The notes under the pieces were generated by a model. The model had not been told where the DNA came from. It made no database searches and worked only from the letters and a program-made list of their open reading frames with translations. Of a DNA stretch of 38,003 bases, positions 7,116 to 13,479 are shown piece after piece. The stretch covers positions 1-38,003 of the forward strand of contig JAFQBF010000022.1 in assembly GCA_017416735.1 (NCBI GenBank). Direction: 5' to 3'. Position 1 is the first letter of the stretch; every line of letters begins with the position of its first letter. Made by a program: the position numbers and the translations under genes. The DNA is from Bacteroidaceae bacterium (GTDB taxonomy: Bacteria > Bacteroidota > Bacteroidia > Bacteroidales > Bacteroidaceae).

Positions 7116-7510
7116 AGGAATTGTTTTGAATAAAAAAAGGTTTTGTTTGCAGGAAAAGACAAACTCTAACCTTTGTATAAGTTAATCATCAGTGTTGAAT
7201 GGCGGAACAACATCGTTGAACGGAGAAACAACATTGCTGTTTTGTTAAACCGCGACTTGGTTTTAATGATGCGTAAGCTTCTTATGGTGTTTGTATGCAG
7301 TGCTTGGGGAGTATGCGGGCGTACGGAAGGAAGAAATGTCATATAGCCTTCTCAAAACGAAGGTCCCTGGTGCTTGAAGGGTGCTGAAGGCAAAATGAAG
7401 GCTTGGTTTGTGGTTATGGGTTGATAATCAGTGGGTATGAAGGCTGAAGGGATTTTTTTTATAAATCCGTTTTATGGGTATTTAGGTGGGTTTTAAGGTG
7501 CTTAAAGGTT
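7116..7510. other. Gene-free gap with clustered TGAAGG motifs
   Basis: About 400 bp without a supportable gene. A plus-strand frame of 26 codons at 7266-7346 begins like a signal peptide (MMRKLLMVFVCSAWGV) and may be a decayed gene start. TGAAGG occurs at 7375, 7385, 7396, 7438 and 7445, with looser copies at 7325 and 7358. Confidence 0.5.
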
Positions 7511-7558
7511 ATATAAAAACCCGATGAAATGCACAAAAAACGCCATTTCATCGGGTTT
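7511..7558 (-). terminator. Intrinsic terminator of pyrH
   Basis: A perfect 15-bp stem, AAACCCGATGAAATG (7517-7531) against CATTTCATCGGGTTT (7544-7558), with a 12-nt loop. On the minus strand the stem runs into TTTTTATAT. It lies 24 nt after the pyrH stop. Confidence 0.88.
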
Positions 7559-7582
7559 CCGGTTTATATTTCCGGCTATCCG

Positions 7583-8293
7583 TTATGGATGTACCAAGGT
7601 GCCGATGTTTTCACCGCTCATCACCTTCTTCAGGTTGCCCACGGTGTCCATGTCGAACACGATGATGGGGAGCTTGTTTTCCTTGCACATACAGGTAGCG
7701 GTGAGGTCCATCACCTTGAGGCCACGGCGGAGGACTTCATCGTAAGTGATGTCGTCGAACTTCGTGGCGGTCGGGTCCTTTTCAGGGTCGGCGGTATAGA
7801 TGCCGTCCACACGGGTACCCTTCAGCATCACGTCGGCTTCGATTTCGATGCCACGGAGGGAAGAACCGGTGTCGGTGGTGAAGAACGGGTTACCAGTACC
7901 GGCAGACATAATCACCACTTCGCCGTTTTCCATAGCTTCGATGGCTTTCCACTTGCTATAGAACTCGCCGATAGGTTCCATACGGACAGCGGTCAATACG
8001 CGGGTCTTTACACCGGCTGCACCAAGGGCGCTGCTGAGGCCGAGGCTGTTGATGACGGTAGCCAGCATACCCATCTGGTCGCCCTTCACACGGTCGAAGC
8101 CCTTCGATGCACCGCTCAGTCCGCGGAAGATGTTGCCGCCACCGATGACGATACCAATCTGCACACCCATTTCGTGGATTTCCTTGATTTGTTGTGCATA
8201 CTCGCCCAGACGCTTTTCGTCGATGCCGTATTGCTTTTCACCCATAAGGCTTTCGCCGCTCAGTTTCAGAAGAATTCTTTTAAATCTTGCCAT
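7583..8293 (-). CDS. pyrH: UMP kinase
   Basis: A 236-residue UMP kinase (UMP + ATP to UDP + ADP), the second step of pyrimidine nucleotide supply, cytosolic and hexameric in the family. The start at 8293 gives MARFKRILLKLSGESL, the usual N-terminus with the phosphate-binding KLSGES; an upstream ATG at 8341 would add 16 residues lying across the promoter. Other motifs are GGGNIFRG, the GMLATVINSLGL helix, GTGNPFFTTDTG (nucleotide-binding loop) and the ending VFDMDTVGNL. Length and motifs are normal. It is a single-gene unit with its own -7 box (8320-8327) and a strong terminator. Confidence 0.97.
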   Translation of the reverse strand: MARFKRILLKLSGESLMGEKQYGIDEKRLGEYAQQIKEIHEMGVQIGIVIGGGNIFRGLSGASKGFDRVKGDQMGMLATVINSLGLSSALGAAGVKTRVLTAVRMEPIGEFYSKWKAIEAMENGEVVIMSAGTGNPFFTTDTGSSLRGIEIEADVMLKGTRVDGIYTADPEKDPTATKFDDITYDEVLRRGLKVMDLTATCMCKENKLPIIVFDMDTVGNLKKVMSGENIGTLVHP

Positions 8294-8319
8294 AGTATTT
8301 CTTTTATTAATGTTTTTTG

Positions 8320-8327
8320 CAAAGATA
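8320..8327 (-). promoter_or_regulatory. -7 box of pyrH
   Basis: TATCTTTG on the minus strand fits TAnnTTTG, 26 nt before the ATG. No TTTG is found 19-21 nt upstream, where the CGGATTACA repeat lies instead. Confidence 0.55.
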
Positions 8328-8340
8328 AATAATTTAGGCA

Positions 8341-8364
8341 CGGATTACACGGATTACACGGATT
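8341..8364. repeat. Short tandem repeat, unit CGGATTACA
   Basis: CGGATT occurs at 8341, 8350 and 8359, so a 9-bp unit CGGATTACA is present twice plus a partial third copy. It fills the gap between the MATE gene stop (8369) and the pyrH promoter and lies where the pyrH -33 element should be. Confidence 0.85.
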
Positions 8365-8368
8365 TATT

Positions 8369-9667
8369 TTACGAACGAATGATTTTTCTTCCCAAATACC
8401 CTTGCACGATTCCCCTTAATGACAGATAGGTGATGAAGGCCAGCCAAAGGGCGTGGTTCCCCATTGCCTCCCGGCATCCGAAATAGATGAGGAAGAAGGC
8501 GACCGATGCCACGAACATGGCACGAAGCATCAAGCCTGTGGCGGTGGCACCGATGAAGATGCCGTCATAAAGAAAGGCAGCAAAGCCCGCCAAGGGGATG
8601 GCCAGCACCCAATAGAAATAGGTGGACGAAGCGGTGATGACACTCTCCTCGTTGGTGAGCAAACTGAGGAAACCTTCGCCTCCGATGCCATAAATCAAGG
8701 TGAAAGCCAATGCCAGTGCAATCCCCCAAACGAAGAGCTGGCGAACCATCGTCCGCAAAGCCGGTCGGTTGTCCGCCCCGATGTGCTTGCCCGCCAAGGC
8801 TTCGCCGGCGTAGGCAAACCCGTCCATAATATAAGAGAAGAGCGTGAAGAGCTGCATCAGCAGGGTGTTGACCGCCAAGATGACTTCGCCTTGTGCCGCA
8901 CCGGCCGAGGTGAAGAACACGGTGACCGATACTAAGCAGAGGGTGCGCAGGAAGATGTCGCGGTTCACCTGGAAGAAACGGCGCATCGCTCCCTTGTCCG
9001 TCAGCGAGCGCAGTTCGGCATACGGGCGGAGGTGCTTGTAGCGGTGCATCCACAGGCCGATAGCCATCAGCCATCCGGCATATTGTGCCACCAATGTGCC
9101 GATGGCCACACCCTCAATCTTCATCTCCAGACCATATACCAGGACAAGGCTCATCAGGATGTTCACGATGTTTTGCGTGATGGCGATGAACATCGGGTAG
9201 CGTGAGTTCTGCATACCGATGAACCATCCGCTGAAGCTGTAAAGCCCCAATACGGCGGGTGCTCCCCAGATGCAGATGCGGAAGTAGGTGGCGGCGAGGC
9301 GTTCTACCTCGGGAGTCGTTTCGATAAGGGAAAAGGCTGTCCGTTCGATGGGATATTGAAGGACAATCAGTGTGAGGGCTATCAGCATCCCCACCCCGGT
9401 GGAGCGTGTCAGCAGGCGCATCATCTCGGCTTCATCGCCCCGGCCGTAGGCTTGCGAGGTCATACCGCCGGTACCCATCCGCAGGAAACCGAATATCCAG
9501 TAGATGATGTTGAACAGCATACCGCCCACGGCAATGGCACCGATGTACGAGGCTGCCCCTAAATGTCCCACGATGGTGACATCTATCAACCCTAACAGCG
9601 GCACCGTGATGTTCGACACGATGGAGGGAAGGGCTATCTGCAGGATTTCGCGGTTGTGAGTGTTCAT
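8369..9667 (-). CDS. MATE-family efflux transporter (DinF-like)
   Basis: A 432-residue integral membrane protein with about 12 hydrophobic segments in two pseudo-symmetric halves. The N-terminus, REILQIALPSIVSNITVPLL followed by GLIDVTIVGHLG, is the MATE signature of the DinF subgroup; related features are GGMTSQAYGRGD and the FSGWFIGMQNSRYPM loop. MATE proteins export drugs or metabolites in exchange for Na+ or H+; the substrate here is unknown. The ATG overlaps the birA TGA by four bases (9664-9667), so it is translated together with birA and yraN. Confidence 0.93.
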   Translation of the reverse strand: MNTHNREILQIALPSIVSNITVPLLGLIDVTIVGHLGAASYIGAIAVGGMLFNIIYWIFGFLRMGTGGMTSQAYGRGDEAEMMRLLTRSTGVGMLIALTLIVLQYPIERTAFSLIETTPEVERLAATYFRICIWGAPAVLGLYSFSGWFIGMQNSRYPMFIAITQNIVNILMSLVLVYGLEMKIEGVAIGTLVAQYAGWLMAIGLWMHRYKHLRPYAELRSLTDKGAMRRFFQVNRDIFLRTLCLVSVTVFFTSAGAAQGEVILAVNTLLMQLFTLFSYIMDGFAYAGEALAGKHIGADNRPALRTMVRQLFVWGIALALAFTLIYGIGGEGFLSLLTNEESVITASSTYFYWVLAIPLAGFAAFLYDGIFIGATATGLMLRAMFVASVAFFLIYFGCREAMGNHALWLAFITYLSLRGIVQGYLGRKIIRS

Positions 9668-10425
9668 AGCACAAAAGTCACTTCTTTGAAGGCATATCGT
9701 CGGAGTGCGCCTTGTTCATCTTTCAACACCAAGTGTCCGTCGGGTTCCACCTCCTGATGTTCGGCCAGGAAGTCGCCTTGTGCATCGCGGTAGGGGAACA
9801 GTCCCTTGCGCCGGTAGAGGTGCTTGCGATACATAGCGCTGATGGCAAGTTGGCTGATGTTGAAGTTGGCTTCTATCTGCCGGTATCCGCCAATGATGCC
9901 GTGTACGACCTTCATCAGCACTTCTTGAAGATTGACTTCAGCGCCGATGATTTGTTTGAGTGATACAGGATTGGGGGCATCCGAATGAAAGGCTTCCTGA
10001 TTGATGTTCAGCCCGATGCCGATGATGCTTTGTGTGATGTATTTCCCTTCCAGCTCGTTCTCTATCAGGATGCCGCCTATCTTCTTGTCCTTCCAATAGA
10101 TGTCGTTGGGCCACTTGATGGAGAAGCCGTCGGTGTAGTTGCTTAAAGCTTCGTGGCAAGAGAGGGCCGCCAACATCGAAAGGATGAATTGCTTGTTGGC
10201 TTCCAGAGCGGTAGGGTAGAGCACGGTGCTGAAAGTGAGGTTCTTCCCGCTTTCGGATTCCCAACTGTTGCCTCGTTGGCCCTTTCCTTTGGTTTGGCTC
10301 TCGGCCATAACGGTGTAGAATTCCTTTGCCTTGCTTTCCCGGCAGAGGTTGGCAAGGTAGTCGTTGGTAGAGGTTGTTTCTTTTACCTTTTCCAGTGCGA
10401 TGTCTATTTTCTTCGGATAGTTCAT
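9664..10425 (-). CDS. birA: Biotin--[acetyl-CoA-carboxylase] ligase, catalytic form
   Basis: A 253-residue protein that activates biotin to biotinyl-AMP and attaches it to the biotin carrier protein of acetyl-CoA carboxylase. Motifs: ETTSTNDYL near the N-terminus, the biotinyl-AMP loop KGKGQRGNSWES, and the lysine motif IKWPNDIYWKDKKIGGILIE. The C-terminal domain is SH3-like. It lacks the N-terminal DNA-binding domain of E. coli BirA, so it is an enzyme only. I chose ATG at 10425 (MNYPKKIDI); an upstream in-frame codon at 10440 is TTG. It follows yraN by 21 nt and overlaps the MATE gene by four. Confidence 0.93.
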   Translation of the reverse strand: MNYPKKIDIALEKVKETTSTNDYLANLCRESKAKEFYTVMAESQTKGKGQRGNSWESESGKNLTFSTVLYPTALEANKQFILSMLAALSCHEALSNYTDGFSIKWPNDIYWKDKKIGGILIENELEGKYITQSIIGIGLNINQEAFHSDAPNPVSLKQIIGAEVNLQEVLMKVVHGIIGGYRQIEANFNISQLAISAMYRKHLYRRKGLFPYRDAQGDFLAEHQEVEPDGHLVLKDEQGALRRYAFKEVTFVL

Positions 10426-10446
10426 AAGTTTCTGTTTCAATCGGTT

Positions 10447-10812
10447 TTACCACATAGGAGGATAAAAGGCATTGATGATGTGTTCTATCTCCAATGGTTT
10501 TTCGATGCCTGTCAGCGAAATGATGTCGAAACGTACCGGCAAGTCGATGCGGAACTTTCGGACATAGGCATCGGCGGAAGACACGATGCGGCGAATCTTG
10601 GCCTCGCTGATGCTTTCTTCGGGGGTGCCGTAGATTTGATTGCGGAGTGTCCTGACTTCCACAATAACCAATTCACCCTGATGTTCTGCCACGATGTCCA
10701 GTTCCTTCCGGCCCGAACGCCAGTTGCGGTGGCGGATGCGGTAGCCTTGGCCTTCGAGGAAGCGTACCGCTTCGTCTTCTCCATCTTTCCCTAACTCATT
10801 GTGTGCTGCCAT
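10447..10812 (-). CDS. YraN/UPF0102 family nuclease-fold protein
   Basis: A 121-residue YraN-family protein. It starts AAHNELGKDGEDEAVRFLEG, the family N-terminus, followed by IRHRNWRSGRKELDIVAEH and ELVIVEVRTL. These are the PD-(D/E)xK-like elements E, D and ExK, but the expected Lys (VEVKTR in most members) is Arg here (VEVRT). The family has been linked to DNA metabolism and its biochemical role is not settled. It is first in the yraN-birA-MATE operon and faces the small RHH-like gene across a 74-bp gap holding promoters for both directions. Confidence 0.9.
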   Translation of the reverse strand: MAAHNELGKDGEDEAVRFLEGQGYRIRHRNWRSGRKELDIVAEHQGELVIVEVRTLRNQIYGTPEESISEAKIRRIVSSADAYVRKFRIDLPVRFDIISLTGIEKPLEIEHIINAFYPPMW

Positions 10813-10828
10813 ATTTTTTTATTTTGCA

Positions 10829-10836
10829 CAAAAATA
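10829..10836 (-). promoter_or_regulatory. -7 box of the yraN-birA-MATE operon
   Basis: TATTTTTG on the minus strand, 16 nt before the yraN ATG, fits TAnnTTTG. A -33 element at the ideal distance is not evident (TTTC lies 15 nt upstream). Confidence 0.5.
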
Positions 10837-10848
10837 CGCATTTTCTGT

Positions 10849-10878
10849 TTTGAAATTGCAGAAGTAAGATTAAATTTG
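10849..10878 (+). promoter_or_regulatory. Promoter of the RHH-like gene and tadA
   Basis: TTTG at 10849-10852 and TAAATTTG at 10871-10878 with 18 nt between them. The first ATG of the gene is only 8 nt after the -7 box, so the mRNA from this promoter would be nearly leaderless. Confidence 0.7.
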
Positions 10879-10886
10879 CACTCGAT

Positions 10887-11120
10887 ATGGCAAATACCGT
10901 GAAGAAGAGAGACAAAGTACCCTCATCATCCCCCAAACGGAAACAACGGATGGTGTGCCTGATGAGTGAGGAGGAAGTGCGCATTGTGGATGCTTATCTG
11001 AAAAAATACAAGATAAGCAACAAGGCTCGTTGGCTTCGTGAGACGGTATTGACTTTCATCCATCAGAAGATGGAGGAAGATTATCCTACCTTGTTCAATG
11101 AACACGATATGCGGCGATAG
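10887..11120 (+). CDS. Small basic protein, ribbon-helix-helix-like
   Basis: A 77-residue basic protein. After a Lys/Arg/Ser-rich head (VKKRDKVPSSSPKRKQ) comes a short strand, RMVCLMS, then two helices, EEEVRIVDAYLKKYKI and NKARWLRETVLTFIHQKM. This strand-helix-helix order with a hydrophobic/polar strand is that of ribbon-helix-helix DNA-binding proteins (CopG/MobC type). The match is structural intuition, not a recognised family signature. The ATG at 10887 lies almost at the predicted transcription start; ATGs at codons 22 and 26 are alternatives but would remove the basic head and the strand. It ends 3 nt before tadA, so the two are co-transcribed. It may regulate its own divergent promoter region; that is a guess. 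Confidence 0.65.
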   Translation: MANTVKKRDKVPSSSPKRKQRMVCLMSEEEVRIVDAYLKKYKISNKARWLRETVLTFIHQKMEEDYPTLFNEHDMRR

Positions 11121-11123
11121 AAG

Positions 11124-11558
11124 ATGGCAGACGATACCTTTTATATGAAGCAAGCCTTGCAGGAGGCCCGAAAGGCGTTCGAGCGGGGAGAAGTGCCTGT
11201 GGGTGCAGTCGTGGTATGCCGTGACCGTATCATTGCCCGTTCGCACAACCTGACGGAAGCGTTGAACGACGTGACGGCCCATGCCGAGATGCAGGCCATT
11301 ACGGCGGCAGCCAATTACTTGGGAGGCAAGTATCTGGCCGAGTGCGCATTGTATGTCACGGTAGAGCCTTGTGTGATGTGTGCCGGTGCCATCGCTTGGG
11401 CGCAGATGGGCCGCTTGGTCTTCGGTGCGGCAGACGAGAAAAGGGGGTATCAGCGGTTTGCCCCGAATGCGTTGCATCCGAAGACGGTGGTCGTTCAAGG
11501 CCTGATGGCCGATGAATGTGCCGGGCTGATGAAAGACTTTTTCAGGAAAAAACGGTAA
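11124..11558 (+). CDS. tadA: tRNA-specific adenosine-34 deaminase
   Basis: A 144-residue zinc deaminase that converts A34 to inosine in the tRNA-Arg(ACG) wobble position. The zinc site is complete: His53-Ala-Glu55 (TAHAEMQAI, with Glu55 as proton shuttle) and Cys83/Cys86 in EPCVMCAGAI. The substrate-loop end (FRKKR) is usual. It is second in a two-gene unit with the RHH-like gene and converges with the DUF4834 gene, only 4 bp between the stops; no terminator hairpin is evident there. Confidence 0.96.
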   Translation: MADDTFYMKQALQEARKAFERGEVPVGAVVVCRDRIIARSHNLTEALNDVTAHAEMQAITAAANYLGGKYLAECALYVTVEPCVMCAGAIAWAQMGRLVFGAADEKRGYQRFAPNALHPKTVVVQGLMADECAGLMKDFFRKKR

Positions 11559-11562
11559 TTCC

Positions 11563-11829
11563 TTATTTCACTTCCTCAAACTCCACGTACTCACCTTCGT
11601 CATCGGCGAAAATCTTTTTCTTGCCGTTAGGCGAGGCGGAAGCTTGTGTGCCTTGGGAAGAGGAATAATTGTCCCCGGTACTTGAAGAGGAAGTCTTTTC
11701 GCCATAATAATTCTTGGGCGCACGTCTTCCCAATCCGAAGATGGAACGGATGAAGCTGCCTAAGATGGCAATGACAAAAAGGACAATGAATAATATGAAA
11801 ATGAGTATAAATCCTAAAAATCCAAACAT
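11563..11829 (-). CDS. DUF4834-family membrane protein
   Basis: An 88-residue protein with one very hydrophobic N-terminal segment (MFGFLGFILIFILFIVLFVI), a GLGRR turn, a Ser/Thr/Gly-rich middle (SSSSTGDNYSSSQGTQAS) and an acidic end (FADDEGEYVEFEEVK). This layout matches the small Bacteroidetes family DUF4834, which has no known function. It lies 55 nt after pssA on the same strand and is probably the last gene of psd-pssA-DUF4834, hinting at a role near the inner membrane. Confidence 0.75.
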   Translation of the reverse strand: MFGFLGFILIFILFIVLFVIAILGSFIRSIFGLGRRAPKNYYGEKTSSSSTGDNYSSSQGTQASASPNGKKKIFADDEGEYVEFEEVK

Positions 11830-11884
11830 AATCTTTTACCTTTTTTTGAATACTACCTACAAAAAGCGTGCCAAAGACATTTTG

Positions 11885-12592
11885 TCAGGCCTTTTTCTTG
11901 GTGAGGAGTGACAGAAGGATGTACCAGAGGATGATGGCGGCAAAACCGCTGATGCGGAAGATGGCCAACAACGGGATACATACCAACAAGAAGATGTAGC
12001 TTACTTTATTGGCACTCCAAGCCAAGCTCTTGAACTTCAGCGAGAACATCGGAAGTTCGGCTATCAGCAGATAAGACATCAGGAGAACCAATGCCAACAG
12101 ATATGCGGCATTGAAGGCGTCCGAAGTCAGGAAGGAATGTCCGCCTACCACTAATGAACCCCAGAAAAGGGCATTGGCCGGTGTGGGCAATCCGATGAAT
12201 GAAGTGCTTTGACGGGGGTCGATGTTGAATTTTCCCAAGCGCAAGGCCGAGAATGCGGCAATAATGAATGCGGTGTAAGGGAAATAATCGGCTACCGGCA
12301 GAAGGAACTCCGGATAATGTACTTCCTTAAATAAGGAGAACACGATGGCCGAAGGCGCAAAGCCAAAGGTGATGTCGTCGGCCAATGAATCCAGCTCTTT
12401 ACCCAAAGGACCGGAGACGCCCAATAGGCGGGCCAACATTCCATCGAAGAAGTCGAAAACGGCTCCTAAAATGATGAAAAGGATGGCTGCTTCGTAGTTG
12501 GATTGGAAAGCCATAACCGATGCGGCGCAACCCGAAAGCAGGTTGCAGCAAGTTACGGTATTGGGGATATGGCGTGTGATGCAGTTTGCCAT
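11885..12592 (-). CDS. pssA: CDP-diacylglycerol--serine O-phosphatidyltransferase
   Basis: A 235-residue membrane enzyme that makes phosphatidylserine from CDP-diacylglycerol and serine. The CDP-alcohol phosphotransferase motif is complete: D50-G-x2-A-R55-x8-G64-x3-D68-x3-D72 (DGMLARLLG, then GKELDSLADD). Several transmembrane segments follow. The start is 10 nt after the psd stop. Substrate choice of serine over glycerol-3-phosphate or inositol follows from family resemblance and from pairing with psd. Confidence 0.94.
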   Translation of the reverse strand: MANCITRHIPNTVTCCNLLSGCAASVMAFQSNYEAAILFIILGAVFDFFDGMLARLLGVSGPLGKELDSLADDITFGFAPSAIVFSLFKEVHYPEFLLPVADYFPYTAFIIAAFSALRLGKFNIDPRQSTSFIGLPTPANALFWGSLVVGGHSFLTSDAFNAAYLLALVLLMSYLLIAELPMFSLKFKSLAWSANKVSYIFLLVCIPLLAIFRISGFAAIILWYILLSLLTKKKA

Positions 12593-12602
12593 AATGTCAT
12601 TC

Positions 12603-13298
12603 TTATTTAAGTTTGGCGATGATTGTTTCGTTACCGGTAGTCTTCTGTCCTAATTTGACGCAAGGCTCAGTGCCGAGTGGCAGATAAACATCTACACGGG
12701 AACCGAACTTGATGAAGCCCATATGTTCATCGATGTAGCATTCTTCGCCTTCTTGTGCGTAAGTCACGATGCGCCGGGCAACGGCTCCTGCTATCTGACG
12801 AGCCATAACGGTGTGCCCTTCAGGTGTTTCGATGACTACGGTAGAACGTTCGTTCTCGGTACTTGCCTTCGGAAGCCAAGCTTTCATAAACTTGCCGTTT
12901 TGGTGGCTGACGTGTTTCACGACACCATCTACCGGATACCAATTGGCGTGTACATTGGTGATGTTCATAAAAATGGAAATCATCAGTTTGCGTTCGTGGA
13001 AATATTCCTGTTCGTCCACTTCTTGCACCACTACAATCTTTCCGTCGGCAGGTGCAACCACAATTTTCTCGGAGTCTTGCTCAAATCGGCGGATGGGGCA
13101 ACGGAAGAAGTTGACCATCAATAAATATAATGTCACGCTGATGGCTGCAACGATGTAGCACAGAAGCTTGATGTCGCAGGCCCAGTACAGTAATCCGTTG
13201 ATTGCAAGGAGCAGAATGGCGCTGACAATCAGAATCTCTGTTCCCTCTCTATGTAGTCTTTGTTTCCTTAGATTCTTTATCTTTTGAAATCGGCTCAT
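12603..13298 (-). CDS. psd: Phosphatidylserine decarboxylase (Psd-A type)
   Basis: A 231-residue proenzyme that decarboxylates phosphatidylserine to phosphatidylethanolamine. Two membrane segments (about 20-64) anchor it. The self-cleavage site is Gly199-Ser200 in [14 protein letters not shown]; Ser200 would become the pyruvoyl cofactor of the small alpha chain. Probable catalytic partners are Asp85 (APADGK) and His117 ([11 protein letters not shown]). The short length is that of the Psd-A subclass. It is first in the psd-pssA operon behind a full-consensus promoter and is divergent from dnaE. Confidence 0.95.
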   Translation of the reverse strand: MSRFQKIKNLRKQRLHREGTEILIVSAILLLAINGLLYWACDIKLLCYIVAAISVTLYLLMVNFFRCPIRRFEQDSEKIVVAPADGKIVVVQEVDEQEYFHERKLMISIFMNITNVHANWYPVDGVVKHVSHQNGKFMKAWLPKASTENERSTVVIETPEGHTVMARQIAGAVARRIVTYAQEGEECYIDEHMGFIKFGSRVDVYLPLGTEPCVKLGQKTTGNETIIAKLK

Positions 13299-13323
13299 AA
13301 TAATAGATAGTCATTATACGTTG

Positions 13324-13355
13324 CAAAAATAGACTTAATTTAAAAAATATCCAAA
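13324..13355 (-). promoter_or_regulatory. psd-pssA promoter
   Basis: Minus-strand TTTG at 13355-13352 and TATTTTTG at 13331-13324, spaced 20 nt: a full match to the Bacteroides consensus, 25 nt before the psd ATG. Confidence 0.8.
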
Positions 13356-13388
13356 TAAATAACGTTGTTTATGCAATATGTCTTTCTT

Positions 13389-13425
13389 TTTTGTCAAACG
13401 AATAGGAAAGTTGGAAAGATTTTTG
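13389..13425 (+). promoter_or_regulatory. Candidate dnaE promoter
   Basis: GATTTTTG at 13418-13425 is a one-mismatch -7 box. TTTTG at 13389-13393 lies 24 nt upstream, a few nt further than ideal. The leader to the dnaE ATG would be about 45-50 nt. Confidence 0.35.
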
Positions 13426-13479
13426 CAGGTTTTCGGAAACGGATGTATCTTTATCGGGATTTTCAGAAAACAGAAGTAT

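Noticed and set aside
7266-7346. 26-codon plus-strand frame with a signal-like start (MMRKLLMVFVCSAWGV)
   Set aside because: Too short, no promoter box nearby and no continuation in other frames that I could recognise; noted only as a possible remnant.
7529-8332. 267-codon plus-strand frame over pyrH
   Set aside because: Antisense to an unmistakable UMP kinase and crossing its terminator and promoter; His/Asp-rich shadow composition.
10426-10440. TTG start for birA adding five residues
   Set aside because: An ATG at 10425 gives the family N-terminus; no reason to prefer TTG.
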